Shown piece by piece: positions 1 to 8,332 of a DNA stretch of 64,000 nt. Source of the DNA: Bradyrhizobium sp. CSA112. Its GTDB lineage: Bacteria; Pseudomonadota; Alphaproteobacteria; Rhizobiales; Xanthobacteraceae. The position numbers were made by a program, and so were the translations under genes. The stretch's first letter is position 1; each line of letters starts with the position of its first letter. Where the stretch lies: positions 31,170-95,169 of the forward strand of contig NZ_JAACFS010000030.1 in assembly GCF_029051645.1 (NCBI RefSeq), given 5' to 3'. The notes under the pieces were generated by a model. It saw nothing but the letters and a program-made list of their open reading frames with translations, was not told the DNA's origin and searched no databases.

Positions 1-2
1 CG

Positions 3-635
3 ATGGTGGAGGCGATGGAGCAGCTCGGCCATGTCCATTTCGCGCTCGCCGGCCACGACCGCGGCGGGCGGGTATCGTACCGGCTGGCGCTCGATCATCC
101 GGGCCGGCTGTCGAAGCTAGCCGTGCTCGATATCGCGCCGACCTATGATTACTGGGAGAAGTTGAACCGGCTCTCGGCGCTGAAGATCTATCATTGGGCG
201 TTTCTGGCGCAGCCGTACCCGCTGCCGGAAACGCTGGTCGCCAGCAATGGAGAATTTTTCCTTAAGCATAAGATGGCGAGCCAGACCAAATCGAAGACGC
301 TCGACGCCATCGATCCGCGCGCGCTGGAGCATTATCTCGCGCCGTTCCGCGATCCCGCCCGCGTACACGCGATGTGCGAAGACTACCGCGCCGGCGCCTA
401 TGCCGATTACGAGATCGACAAGGCGGATGTCGATGCGGGAAAGAAGATTACGATTCCGATGCTGGCGCTGTGGGGTGATGCCGGCGTCGCGCCTGCAGCG
501 GCAACTCCGCTCGATGCTTGGAAGAGATGGGCGACGAACGTTAGCGGCGCGCCGGTGGATTCCGGGCATTTTCTCACGGAGGAGAATCCGGACGTGACGG
601 CGAAGCTGCTCAGGGAATTTTTCCTGGCGCCTTGA
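3..635 (+). CDS. Haloacetate (fluoroacetate) dehalogenase, N-terminus outside window
   Basis: Alpha/beta hydrolase that hydrolyses the carbon-halogen bond of haloacetates. The 210 visible residues contain the nucleophile context GHDRGGRVSYR (catalytic Asp followed by the two Arg that bind the carboxylate), the halide-pocket pair His-Trp in KIYHWAFLAQP, a Tyr in CEDYRAGAYADYE, and the C-terminal catalytic His in SGHFL. From memory these match the Rhodopseudomonas fluoroacetate dehalogenase family closely. Family members are about 300 residues, so roughly 90 N-terminal residues lie before base 1; the Met at base 3 is internal and not the true start. All key residues in the visible part are intact. 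The natural substrate could be another short haloacid. Confidence 0.85.
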   Translation: MVEAMEQLGHVHFALAGHDRGGRVSYRLALDHPGRLSKLAVLDIAPTYDYWEKLNRLSALKIYHWAFLAQPYPLPETLVASNGEFFLKHKMASQTKSKTLDAIDPRALEHYLAPFRDPARVHAMCEDYRAGAYADYEIDKADVDAGKKITIPMLALWGDAGVAPAAATPLDAWKRWATNVSGAPVDSGHFLTEENPDVTAKLLREFFLAP

Positions 636-656
636 GTTGACGCGAACCTCTCCACG

Positions 657-809
657 TCATTGCGAGGAGCCAACGGGTCGCGCGAATGCGCGCCCGATGA
701 CAGGCTCCGCGACGAAGCAATCCATCTATCCGTTATGCCGCGCGATGGATTGCTTCGCGGAGCCTGTCATCGGGCGGCGCCTTGCGCCGACCCGTTGGCT
801 CGCAATGAC
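657..809. repeat. Long dispersed-type inverted repeat (family A)
   Basis: A left arm beginning GTCATTGCGAGGAGCCAACG pairs with a right arm ending in its near complement at 745-809. Both arms carry the phrase for 'gagcctgtcatcgggc' and 'gaagcaatccat'. The same phrases recur at 46977-47052 and 50974-51054, so this belongs to a dispersed family. It lies after the stop of the dehalogenase, between genes that converge. Confidence 0.85.
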
Positions 810-838
810 GGCCCGCGCCTGTCGCCGCACGCACCGTC

Positions 839-936
839 GTCATACCCGCGAAGGCGGGTATCCAGTACGCCGCGGTCTCTCGGTTGATCACTACCGTCTC
901 TGGAATACTGGATCATCCGCTTTCGCGGATGATGAC
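839..936. repeat. Inverted repeat with nested hairpins (family B)
   Basis: The left arm (839-867) contains the small hairpin ACCCGCGAAGGCGGGT; the right arm (906-936) contains CATCCGCTTTCGCGGATG. The arms also pair with each other through ATCCAGTA/TACTGGAT. With the preceding repeat it fills the 324-base gap 636-959; I see no gene there. It could act as a bidirectional terminator for the two converging genes. Confidence 0.75.
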
Positions 937-959
937 AATGGCGTGTGGAGCGCGCGGGC

Positions 960-1406
960 CTACCGCCTCACCTTGAAAAACTCCTTGAGCAACGTCGCCG
1001 CCTCGGTCTCCCCCACCGCCGAATAAACCTCCGGCGCGTGATGGCAGGTCGGCTGTGCAAAGAACCGTACGCCGGAATCCACCGCGCCGCCCTTGGGATC
1101 GGCTGCGCCGTAATAGAGCCGCCGGATCCGCGCAAACGAGATCGCGCCGGCGCACATCGTGCAGGGCTCCAGCGTGACGTAGAGGTCGCAATCGACCAGT
1201 CGCTCGGTCCCGATCGCCTCAGCAGCCTGCCGGATCGCCAGTATTTCGGCATGAGCCGTCGGGTCGCGATCGGTCAGCGTCCGGTTGCCGGCCGTGGCGA
1301 TTACCTCGTAATCCCTGACGATTACGCACCCGATCGGAACTTCGCCGGCTTTTCCGGCGTTTTCGGCCGTTTTCAGCGCTAAATCCATGAAAGAAGGGGC
1401 CGTCAT
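960..1406 (-). CDS. tadA: tRNA-specific adenosine deaminase TadA
   Basis: Zinc-dependent deaminase that converts A34 to inosine in the tRNA-Arg anticodon. The 148-residue product has the cytidine/deoxycytidylate deaminase core: HAE at residues 52-54 (zinc His and catalytic Glu) and PCTMC at 81-85 (two zinc Cys). I chose the Met that begins MTAPSFMDLALK, because the reading frame extends further upstream (to 1493) only as low-quality sequence without family similarity. It stands alone, divergent from the pseudouridine synthase gene at 1569. A nucleoside or guanine deaminase of the same fold is the alternative, but the length and FxxLAL-type N-terminus favour TadA. Confidence 0.85.
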   Translation of the reverse strand: MTAPSFMDLALKTAENAGKAGEVPIGCVIVRDYEVIATAGNRTLTDRDPTAHAEILAIRQAAEAIGTERLVDCDLYVTLEPCTMCAGAISFARIRRLYYGAADPKGGAVDSGVRFFAQPTCHHAPEVYSAVGETEAATLLKEFFKVRR

Positions 1407-1568
1407 GCCTCGTATCATCGAAAGAAACCTGCTATGAGAACCGCCTTCAGCAAACGCGGATACCGGTGTTGCGTGAGAATGCGCCTTGAGCAAAGTGCGC
1501 GCGCGTTATCGCTATGACAGCCCATCCGCACCCTGATTGGCAATTCATCCATATTCGAGAGACCATTC

Positions 1569-3698
1569 ATGCCCCGCGATAGCGACAAAAACAACGATTC
1601 CCGCGGCCGGCGTGACCGTCCCGGCGGCAGCAAGGGCCGCGCCGGCGGTGGTAAGGGCCGCTCCGGGGCGGCGAGGGGGCCGGAGAAGAAATTCGCCAAG
1701 CGCGGGTTTGCCGGCAAGGGCGACGGTGACGGGGAGCGGCGTCCCTATGCCGGCAAGCCCGACGGCGCGAAGTCGTTTGGCAAGAAGCCTTATTCCGGCG
1801 GAAAACCTTACGCCGGCAAGCGCGACGGCGACGATCGTCCGCCGCGTCGGGATTTTGGCGATGCGCCGCGCCCGCGCAGCGATCGGCCGTTTACGCGGGA
1901 TCGCAATCGCGACTCCGGGGATCGCAACAGCGACACCGGTGATCGTCCGGACCGTGGAGCGCGTAAGGATTTTCGCCCGCGCGATGACCGCGGCGGCGAG
2001 AAGCGCTCGTTCAAGCCGCGCGGCGATCGGCCGAATTTCAATCGCGACGACCGTGCCCCGCGCCGTGATCGCGACGATGCTCGCCCGGCGGGACGTTTTT
2101 CCGAACGGAAATTTGGCGACAAGAAACCCTATACCCCGCGAGAGGGTGGTGGCGAGAAGCGGCCCTATACGCCGCGCGGCGAAGGTTTTCGCAAAGACGG
2201 CGACCGTCCGCGCGGCGATCGGCCCTTTAGCGCCCGGCCGTCCCGCGATCGCGATCGTCCGGAGCGAAAGTTTGGCGGCGACAAGAAGTTCTCGCGCGGT
2301 GCGCCTGATCGCGGTCCGCGCAAGAATTTTGGCGCCGATCGCGGTGATTCAAAGCCGTGGCAGAAGCGCGAGGACCGCGGCGAGCGTGACTCCCGTCCCG
2401 CCCGTGACGGTGCGCGCAATTTCGATAAACCACGCTTTGACCGGTCGCGCGACGATCGCGGCGGCGAAGAGCGTCCTCGCTTTTCGCGTTCGCGTGAGGA
2501 CCGGCCGAAGTTCGACCGTCCCCGACAAAGACCGGAAGGCCGCACCGATTGGCAGGAGCATCCGCGCAGCGAAGGCGACCGGCCGCGCCGCGACAATGAA
2601 GACGACAGCAGGATTTTTGCAAAGCGTCCTGCCTTCGGGGGCCGTGGCGCGTATCGCGAGCGCCCGACCGATTTCGACAAGCGCGCGCCGCGCGCGGAGC
2701 CGAAGCCGAAAAAAGCCGGCGAGCGCATCGCCAAGGTCGTGGCCCGTGCGGGGCTGGCCTCGCGCCGCGATGCCGAGGAATGGATCACGCAGGGCCGCGT
2801 CACCGTCAACGGCCGGGTGATCAATTCGCCGGCGCTCGACGTCACCGCCAACGACTCCATCGCCGTCGACGGCAAGGTCTTGCCGCCGCGCGAGCGCACG
2901 CGGCTGTTCATGTATCACAAGCCGCGCGGGTTGATGACGACGCATGCCGACCCCGAGGGGCGGCCGACGGTGTTCGACAATCTGCCGGAGGGATTGCCGC
3001 GGCTGATCTCGATCGGCCGGCTCGATTTCAACACCGAGGGCCTGCTGCTGCTCACCAACGACGGCGGGCTCGCGCGCGCGCTCGAACTGCCCGATACCGG
3101 CTGGCTGCGGCGCTACCGTGTCCGTGCCCATGGCGAGGTCACCCAGGCGCAGCTCGATGAGCTGAAGAAGGGCGTCGAGGTCGATGGTGTCAAATACGGC
3201 TCGATCGATGCGACGCTGGAGCGCGACCAGGGCGCCAATGTGTGGCTGGTGTTTGCGATCCGCGAAGGCAAGAACCGAGAGGTGCGCAACGTCATGTCGC
3301 ATCTCGGTCTCGAGGTGAACCGGCTGATCCGCGTCTCCTACGGCCCGTTCCAGCTTGGCGAACTCGCGGAAGGCGAGGTCGAGGAGGTCAAGACGCGGGT
3401 GCTGCGCGAGCAGCTCGGCGAGAAGATCGCAACGCTGGCCGGTGCCGACTTCAACCGGCCGATGCCCGGTGAGAAATCCGAGGACGAAGACGACGCGCCG
3501 CGCGGCAAGAAGCCGTTCAAGCCGGCGGGCAAGAGTGCACTGATCGCCGACCGCAAGGGCCGCCGCGTGCTGGTGCAGCGTACCGGCAGCGAGGAAGCCC
3601 GTGCGCGCAACGAGGAAGAAGCCAACGGCTACGGCCCGCCGCGCCGCCCCCGGCGCGGCTATCACGGCAAGCGCGACCTGACGCCGCGGGACGAGTAG
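1569..3698 (+). CDS. rluB: 23S rRNA pseudouridine synthase (RluB/RsuA family) with long disordered N-terminus
   Basis: Isomerises uridine to pseudouridine in rRNA. The catalytic unit is C-terminal: an S4 RNA-binding domain from about residue 384 (RIAKVVARAGLASRRDAE) followed by the RsuA-type catalytic domain with GRLDFNTEGLLLLTNDG around residue 483, whose Asp is the catalytic residue. The first ~375 residues are low complexity, rich in Arg, Asp, Gly, Lys and Pro with repeated DRP, RGDRP, KPYAGK and DRGG motifs; a further charged tail follows the catalytic domain (about 600-709). Typical RluB is 250-300 residues, so this 709-residue form is greatly extended. The rsmD gene follows after 7 bases, so the two are probably co-transcribed. 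RluB versus RsuA/RluF specificity is not resolved here. Confidence 0.85.
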   Translation: MPRDSDKNNDSRGRRDRPGGSKGRAGGGKGRSGAARGPEKKFAKRGFAGKGDGDGERRPYAGKPDGAKSFGKKPYSGGKPYAGKRDGDDRPPRRDFGDAPRPRSDRPFTRDRNRDSGDRNSDTGDRPDRGARKDFRPRDDRGGEKRSFKPRGDRPNFNRDDRAPRRDRDDARPAGRFSERKFGDKKPYTPREGGGEKRPYTPRGEGFRKDGDRPRGDRPFSARPSRDRDRPERKFGGDKKFSRGAPDRGPRKNFGADRGDSKPWQKREDRGERDSRPARDGARNFDKPRFDRSRDDRGGEERPRFSRSREDRPKFDRPRQRPEGRTDWQEHPRSEGDRPRRDNEDDSRIFAKRPAFGGRGAYRERPTDFDKRAPRAEPKPKKAGERIAKVVARAGLASRRDAEEWITQGRVTVNGRVINSPALDVTANDSIAVDGKVLPPRERTRLFMYHKPRGLMTTHADPEGRPTVFDNLPEGLPRLISIGRLDFNTEGLLLLTNDGGLARALELPDTGWLRRYRVRAHGEVTQAQLDELKKGVEVDGVKYGSIDATLERDQGANVWLVFAIREGKNREVRNVMSHLGLEVNRLIRVSYGPFQLGELAEGEVEEVKTRVLREQLGEKIATLAGADFNRPMPGEKSEDEDDAPRGKKPFKPAGKSALIADRKGRRVLVQRTGSEEARARNEEEANGYGPPRRPRRGYHGKRDLTPRDE

Positions 3699-3705
3699 TT
3701 GGGCG

Positions 3706-4260
3706 ATGCGTGTCGTCGGTGGACGATTGAAGGGCCGTAATATCGCCTCGCCTTCCTCGCAGGCGATCCGCCCGACGGCGGACCGCTTGCGCGAGTCCGT
3801 GTTCAACATCCTGATCCACGCCTATGACGACCCGATCGAGGGTGCGCGGGTGCTCGACCTGTTCGCCGGCACCGGCGCGCTCGGCATCGAGGCGGTGTCG
3901 CGCGGTGCGGCTTTCACGCTGTTCGTCGACAACGGCGCCGAAGCCCGCGCGCTGTTGCGCAACAATGTCGAGGCGCTTGGCCTTGGCGGCGTGACAAAGG
4001 TCTATCGCCGCGACGCCACCAATCTCGGCCCGGCGCATCCGGTCGAGCCGTTCTCGCTGGCCTTTCTCGATCCGCCCTACGGCAAGGGACTTGCAGAGAA
4101 GGCGCTGGTCTCGCTGCGCGATGGCCGCTGGCTGACGCCGGGCGCGCTGCTGGTGGTGGAGGAGGCGAAGGCTGCGGCACTTGCGGCGCCCGAAGGCTTT
4201 GAGGAGCTCGAGCGGCGCGCGTATGATGATACGGAGTTCGTGTTTTTGAGAGGTCGGTAG
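3706..4260 (+). CDS. rsmD: 16S rRNA (guanine966-N2)-methyltransferase RsmD
   Basis: SAM-dependent methylation of G966 in 16S rRNA. The 184-residue protein begins MRVVGGRLKGRNI, typical of the family, has the SAM-binding glycine loop DLFAGTGALGIEA near residues 47-59 and the catalytic DPPYG at 122-126. It starts 7 bases after the pseudouridine synthase, making a two-gene rRNA-modification unit. Its stop codon lies inside the inverted repeat that follows. Confidence 0.93.
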   Translation: MRVVGGRLKGRNIASPSSQAIRPTADRLRESVFNILIHAYDDPIEGARVLDLFAGTGALGIEAVSRGAAFTLFVDNGAEARALLRNNVEALGLGGVTKVYRRDATNLGPAHPVEPFSLAFLDPPYGKGLAEKALVSLRDGRWLTPGALLVVEEAKAAALAAPEGFEELERRAYDDTEFVFLRGR

Positions 4261-4344
4261 GGTGGGCAAAGGCGCACTTGCGCCGTGCCCACCATCAAGC
4301 AGCGTGCTCGTGATGGTGGGCACGCTTCGCTTTGCCCACCCTAC
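4257..4344. repeat. GTAGGGTGGGC inverted repeat (family C), copy 1
   Basis: Arms GTAGGGTGGGCAAA (4257-4270) and TTTGCCCACCCTAC (4331-4344) are exact complements, with inner GTGCCCACCATC/GATGGTGGGCAC arms. A second copy with the same arms is at 51909-51996. It sits between the convergent rsmD and mutL genes and includes the rsmD stop codon. Confidence 0.9.
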
Positions 4345-4350
4345 GATTTC

Positions 4351-6162
4351 TCACCTTCTCCCGAACAGCTTCTCGATATCCGACAGCTTCAACTCCACAT
4401 AGGTTGGCCGGCCGTGGTTGCACTGGCCGGAGTTCGGCGTGTCTTCCATTTCGCGGAGCAGTGCGTTCATCTCTTCCGGCTTGAGGCGGCGGCCGGCGCG
4501 GACCGAGCCGTGGCAGGCCATGGTGGCGGCGACGTGCATCAGCCGGCGCTCCAGCGGCAGCGCCTCGTCCCATTCGGCCATGTGCTCGGCGAGATCGCGC
4601 AGCAATCCCGCAGCATTGGCTTTGCCGAGCAGCGACGGCGTCTCGCGCACCGCCACCGCACCGGGGCCGAAGGATTCGATCGCGAGGCCAAACGAGGCAA
4701 GTTCGTCGGCGCGCGCGAGCAGTTTTTCGACAGTGGCTTCGTCAAGTTCGACGATCTCGGGGATCAGCAATATCTGCCGCTGCACGCCGTTCTTCGCCAG
4801 CGACGCCTTCAGCTTCTCATAGACGATGCGCTCATGCGCGGCATGCTGGTCCACGACGATCAGGCCATCGCGGGTCTGCGACACGATATAGGTCTCGTGG
4901 ATCTGCGTCCGCGCGGCGCCCAGCGGCCGGTCGAGCAGATCGGCGGATGGTTGCGCGTCGAAGCGCACGTCGGCGGTCGGCGCGCCGACATCGAAGGCGG
5001 CTTGCCCCGCTTCGGCGAGCGCCATTGCCGCTGCGCCTTCGAACGAGGGCGCGGGCCTGACCGGATAGGCCGGCGAACTGCGCCAGTCCCAGTTGGTCGG
5101 GCGCGGTGCAAAGGACGGGCGGAACGCCGACAGCGCCGCGCCGTCGGTATTGGCAGCCGTGCGCCTGCCTTCGCGGGCAAGACCCTCTTTCAGCGCATGC
5201 ACGATCAGCGCGCGGACGAGGCCGGCGTTGCGAAACCGCACCTCGGTCTTGGCCGGATGCACGTTGGCATCCACCTCCTGCGGCTCGAGCGTCACGAACA
5301 GCGCCACGACAGGATGGCGGTCGCGCGGCAGGTAATCCGAATAGGCCGCGCGCACCGCGCCGAGGATGAGCTTGTCGCGCACCGGGCGGCCGTTGACGAA
5401 GAGATATTGTCCGAGCGCATTGGCCCGGGTCAGCGAGGGGGCTGCGGCAAAACCCTCGACCACAACGCTTTCCCGCTCCGCGCGCACCTCGATGGCGGAA
5501 GAGCGAAAATCGCTTCCCAGGATATCGCCGAGCCGCGTCAGCCGACCCGCCGCGCCGGGCAGCGCTGCGGCCCAGGTCACTGGCGCGCGTTCTTCGCCGG
5601 CGAGCGTGAAGGCGATATCGGGCCGCGCCATTGCGAGCCGCCGCACCACTTCGCGGATTGCTTCGGCCTCGGTGCGGTCGGTCTTGAGGAATTTCAGCCG
5701 CGCGGGCGTCGCGTAAAACAGATCGCTGACCTCGACGCGGGTGCCTTGCGACAGGGCCGCCGGCATGATCTCCGATTTCACGCCGCCTTCGACCGACAAC
5801 GACCAGGCGTGCGGCTCGCCCGCGTGGCGCGTGGTGATGCCGAGGCGCGCGACCGCGCCGATCGAAGGCAGGGCTTCGCCGCGAAATCCGAGTGTGCGAA
5901 TGCGTAAGAGATCCTCGTCATCGAGCTTGGAGGTAGCGTGGCGATCGACAGCGAGCGCAAGATCGCCATAGATCATGCCGCTGCCGTCGTCGGTGATGCC
6001 GATCCGTCGCCGGCCGCCGCCGTCGGTGAAGATGTCGACGCGGCTGGCGCCGGCATCGATGGCGTTTTCGACGAGTTCCTTGACCACGCTCGCAGGACGC
6101 TCGACCACCTCGCCGGCGGCGATGCGGTTGACGACCTGTTCGGGGAGTTGGCGGACGGGCAT
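4351..6162 (-). CDS. mutL: DNA mismatch repair protein MutL
   Basis: ATP-dependent mismatch-repair matchmaker between MutS and downstream nuclease/helicase. The 603-residue protein has the GHKL ATPase motifs ENAIDAGAS and DDGSGM, and GFRGEALPSIGAV in the N-terminal third. The C-terminal dimerisation domain carries DQHAAHERIVYE, which fits the DQHA(x)2E(x)4E endonuclease motif of MutL proteins from bacteria that lack MutH. It ends with MACHGSVRAG and NSGQCNHGRPT, as expected. It is a single gene convergent with rsmD. Confidence 0.96.
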   Translation of the reverse strand: MPVRQLPEQVVNRIAAGEVVERPASVVKELVENAIDAGASRVDIFTDGGGRRRIGITDDGSGMIYGDLALAVDRHATSKLDDEDLLRIRTLGFRGEALPSIGAVARLGITTRHAGEPHAWSLSVEGGVKSEIMPAALSQGTRVEVSDLFYATPARLKFLKTDRTEAEAIREVVRRLAMARPDIAFTLAGEERAPVTWAAALPGAAGRLTRLGDILGSDFRSSAIEVRAERESVVVEGFAAAPSLTRANALGQYLFVNGRPVRDKLILGAVRAAYSDYLPRDRHPVVALFVTLEPQEVDANVHPAKTEVRFRNAGLVRALIVHALKEGLAREGRRTAANTDGAALSAFRPSFAPRPTNWDWRSSPAYPVRPAPSFEGAAAMALAEAGQAAFDVGAPTADVRFDAQPSADLLDRPLGAARTQIHETYIVSQTRDGLIVVDQHAAHERIVYEKLKASLAKNGVQRQILLIPEIVELDEATVEKLLARADELASFGLAIESFGPGAVAVRETPSLLGKANAAGLLRDLAEHMAEWDEALPLERRLMHVAATMACHGSVRAGRRLKPEEMNALLREMEDTPNSGQCNHGRPTYVELKLSDIEKLFGRR

Positions 6163-6464
6163 GCGGTCTCGGATCGATTCGAGGCTGGTGGGCGATTTTA
6201 GAGGGCTACCGGATCAAATGCATGTATCAAAATATTTTTACGGAACTTTTCCGAAGCTGCCGAAGCATCGCATATGCGGTTGGTGTGTGGCCAAGGATTC
6301 GCAAAATTACCCCGAAATCCCTGCAAGATCACCACATCGCGCGGCTTGCATGGCGCGCGCGTCGTTCGCGGATAACGACTGATCCGGCGATGAACATGTT
6401 CGGGTTGTGAACGGCGCCTGAAGAAGCCGAACTGTTCGTCGTCAACAAAACCTTGGAGAAATGG
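6163..6464. other. Intergenic region, no gene seen
   Basis: About 300 bases between the mutL start and the next plus-strand gene. It is locally AT-richer around 6218-6245 and holds GAACATGTTC at 6392-6401. It presumably contains promoters for both flanking genes, but I could not assign boxes with confidence. I see no RNA gene in it. Confidence 0.4.
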
Positions 6465-6767
6465 ATGAAGTTAGCGAAAACCTCGGCGATCGCTGTTGCA
6501 ATCTCGGCGCTGCTTGCTGGTCCGGTACTGGCGCAAGGCGTCTCATCCGACCCGCAGATCCGCGGCGGTGCAAAGGGCACGACCCAAATGCAAGGCGGCG
6601 GAGCGTCAGGCAGCGTCGATGAGGACATGGATGCGCGGGCGGCGCCCGGCCAGAAGGCTGGCGGCGCGACCGCCAAAACCGGTGCTGGCGCCAAGGGTAC
6701 GGTCGGCGCCGGCAGCACAGCGCCCAAGGCCCCTGGCGGCGCTGGCGGTGCAGCGACGGGCCGGTAA
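6465..6767 (+). CDS. Small secreted Gly/Ala/Thr-rich protein, function unknown
   Basis: A 100-residue protein with a clear Sec signal peptide (MKLAKTSAIAVAISALLAG, cleavage after LAQG or PVLA) followed by a low-complexity Gly/Ala/Lys/Thr stretch. I chose ATG 6465 because GGAG lies 6 bases upstream (6455-6458); an in-frame TTG at 6453 overlaps that site. No Cys and no catalytic motif are visible. A strong rho-independent terminator follows at 6807-6837. I cannot name a function; it is probably periplasmic or surface-associated. Confidence 0.6.
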   Translation: MKLAKTSAIAVAISALLAGPVLAQGVSSDPQIRGGAKGTTQMQGGGASGSVDEDMDARAAPGQKAGGATAKTGAGAKGTVGAGSTAPKAPGGAGGAATGR

Positions 6768-6806
6768 ACCCGTCCCTTCGTCGGGTTTCTCTTCCGAAAC
6801 CAGAAG

Positions 6807-6837
6807 CTCCGGCCGCGCGGCGGCCGGAGTTTTTTTT
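6807..6837 (+). terminator. Rho-independent terminator
   Basis: Perfect 10-bp stem CTCCGGCCGC/GCGGCCGGAG with a 3-base loop, followed by eight T (6830-6837). It ends the small secreted-protein gene. Confidence 0.93.
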
Positions 6838-6933
6838 ACGTTTTGGCAAATGACGCGCGAACCGAAAGCCCGGCCGGGCGGCTCTATCGGGGGAGAACGC
6901 TGATGTTCTCTCGCTGAATCGAAAGGAGCTGGT

Positions 6934-7131
6934 ATGTTTTATCGCAAGAATTTGCCGGGATGGGAGCGGGCCATGCGGTCGGTCGCGGGTGTTGGCATGA
7001 TCGCATATGGGCTGCTCGGCATGCCCGCCGGCTATCTGATCGCGGGCGCCGGCGTGATCGCAATCGCAACCGGATTTTTCGGATTTTGTCCGATGTGCGC
7101 CATGGTCGGCCGCAGGCTGCCGTCGCCATGA
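6934..7131 (+). CDS. DUF2892 small inner-membrane protein
   Basis: A 65-residue protein with the DUF2892 start FYRKNLPGWERAMRSVAG and two closely spaced hydrophobic segments (about 20-36 and 38-53), ending with CPMC. GAAAGGAG lies just upstream as ribosome-binding site. Its stop overlaps the start of the ECF sigma factor gene (ATGA at 7128-7131), so the two are translationally coupled. Function unknown; coupling suggests the membrane protein acts with, or is co-regulated with, the sigma factor. Confidence 0.75.
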   Translation: MFYRKNLPGWERAMRSVAGVGMIAYGLLGMPAGYLIAGAGVIAIATGFFGFCPMCAMVGRRLPSP

Positions 7132-7661
7132 ATGCGTTGGCTGGAACAAGCCGCTGCGATCCTTCGCTGGTCGAAGCCGCGCGCGGCGGGGACACTGCGG
7201 CGTTGGTCGCGCTGATCGCAGCGGCCCAGCCTGATATCCGCCGTTATGCCGCGCGCACTTGCCGCGCGGCCGATATCGACGACGCGGTTCAGGAAACGCT
7301 GTTGCTGCTGTACCGGCGGGTGGGCACGCTGCGCGCAGTGACGTCGTTTTCGGCGTGGCTGTTTGCGGTCGCGCGCCGCGCCTGCCTTCGCCTGCTGCGC
7401 CGGGCGACGGGAACATCGGAAGCGCCAGCAGACAATGCGGAGGCGCGCCTGACGCATCTCGCGCCCGAAGACATTCGCATCGATCTTTCGCGCGCCATCC
7501 AGTCGCTGCCCGATCACTACCGCGAGGTGATCCTGCTGCGCGATATCGAGGAATTGTCGATCGACGAAATCGCTGATGTTCTCGCTTTGACGCGCGAAAG
7601 CGTCAAGGCCCGCATTCACCGCGCGCGAATCATGATCCGGGAGTATCTGATCCGGGACTGA
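7128..7661 (+). CDS. ECF-type RNA polymerase sigma factor
   Basis: A 177-residue sigma-70 family protein of extracytoplasmic-function size. Region 2 is seen in DIDDAVQETLLLLYRRV and the following FSAWLFAVARRACLRLLRR; region 4 in LPDHYREVILLRDIEELSIDEIADVL followed by SVKARIHRAR, a helix-turn-helix that binds the -35 element. The start at 7128 overlaps the DUF2892 stop by four bases; the frame is open further upstream but that would run through DUF2892. No anti-sigma factor gene is adjacent; the only partner is DUF2892. Confidence 0.85.
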   Translation: MNALAGTSRCDPSLVEAARGGDTAALVALIAAAQPDIRRYAARTCRAADIDDAVQETLLLLYRRVGTLRAVTSFSAWLFAVARRACLRLLRRATGTSEAPADNAEARLTHLAPEDIRIDLSRAIQSLPDHYREVILLRDIEELSIDEIADVLALTRESVKARIHRARIMIREYLIRD

Positions 7662-7677
7662 TGCCGCGCCTGCGGCA

Positions 7678-8097
7678 TCAGTCGTCGAAGCGCGCGGTGG
7701 TACGCTTCGACTTGATGTCGCTGCGGCGCTTCTTGCCTTCCAGCCTTCGCTGCTTCGAGCCGAAGGTCGGCTTGGTTGCTCGCCGCGGTATCGGCCTTAC
7801 CATGGCTTCGCGCAGCATTTCGAGCAGGCGGTCGATGGCGTCAGCCCGGTTGCGTTCCTGGGTACGGAAGCGCTGGGCGTGGATCACGATCACGCCCTCC
7901 TTGGTCATGCGCTGGCCGGCAATCCGGTTCAGCCGCAGGGCTGCGTCCTCCGGCAGCGTGATCTTGCGCGTGTCGAAACGGAGCTGGGCCGCGGTCGCGA
8001 GCTTGTTGACGTTCTGCCCGCCCGGGCCGGACGCGCGGACGAAGCCGATCTCGATGTCGTTCTCGTCGATCGTGAGGTCGCGGGAAACCCGCAGCAT
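7678..8097 (-). CDS. arfB: Alternative ribosome-rescue factor ArfB (peptidyl-tRNA hydrolase)
   Basis: Codon-independent release factor that frees stalled ribosomes by hydrolysing peptidyl-tRNA. The 139-residue form beginning MLRVSRDLTIDENDIEI has the catalytic GGQ in ASGPGGQNVNK (residues ~22-30) and a basic C-terminal tail (KQRRLEGKKRRSDIKSKR) that enters the mRNA channel. I chose the start at 8097 because it aligns with the family N-terminus; an upstream in-frame ATG at 8133 would add 12 residues. It converges on the sigma factor gene with 16 bases between stops. Confidence 0.88.
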   Translation of the reverse strand: MLRVSRDLTIDENDIEIGFVRASGPGGQNVNKLATAAQLRFDTRKITLPEDAALRLNRIAGQRMTKEGVIVIHAQRFRTQERNRADAIDRLLEMLREAMVRPIPRRATKPTFGSKQRRLEGKKRRSDIKSKRTTARFDD

Positions 8098-8174
8098 GGC
8101 GTTCACCAGGGAAAAAGAATCGCCGAGCACCATAGCGGTTTTGAGGAGAAGCCGCTCGCCGCGCGCTCGGTCGT

Positions 8175-8287
8175 TCCCTCCCCCCTTGCGGGGCCTTGCG
8201 GGGGAGGGTTAGGGAGAGGGGTGGCGGCATCGGCGGTGCGTGTGGCTTACCCCTCTCCCCAACCCTCCCCCGCAAGGGGGGAGGGAG
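8175..8287. repeat. CCCTCCCCC inverted repeat (family D), copy 1
   Basis: Left arm 8175-8222 and right arm 8249-8287 pair through CCCCTTGCGGG, GGGGGAGGGTT and AGGGAGAGGGGT segments. Related C-rich palindromes occur at 44303-44425 and at the right edge of the window (63963-63987). It lies between the M16 gene end and the arfB start, both on the minus strand. Confidence 0.85.
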
Positions 8288-8332
8288 CGCAGTGTGCTGT
8301 GTCGGGAGGGAGTGCCTGACCGTAGAAGAGGC

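Noticed and set aside
839..936. CRISPR-like arrays among the palindromic repeats
   Set aside because: The repeats are single or paired inverted repeats, not regularly spaced direct repeats with unique spacers.
2349..3809. 486-codon minus-strand frame opposite the pseudouridine synthase and rsmD start
   Set aside because: Its composition mirrors the Arg/Asp-rich coding sequence; no family similarity and it overlaps two well-supported genes.
6392..6412. GAACATGTTC and GTTC-N7-GAAC near 6392-6412 as a LexA box
   Set aside because: The alphaproteobacterial LexA site is a direct repeat GTTC-N7-GTTC; here the second half is inverted, so the match is not the known motif.
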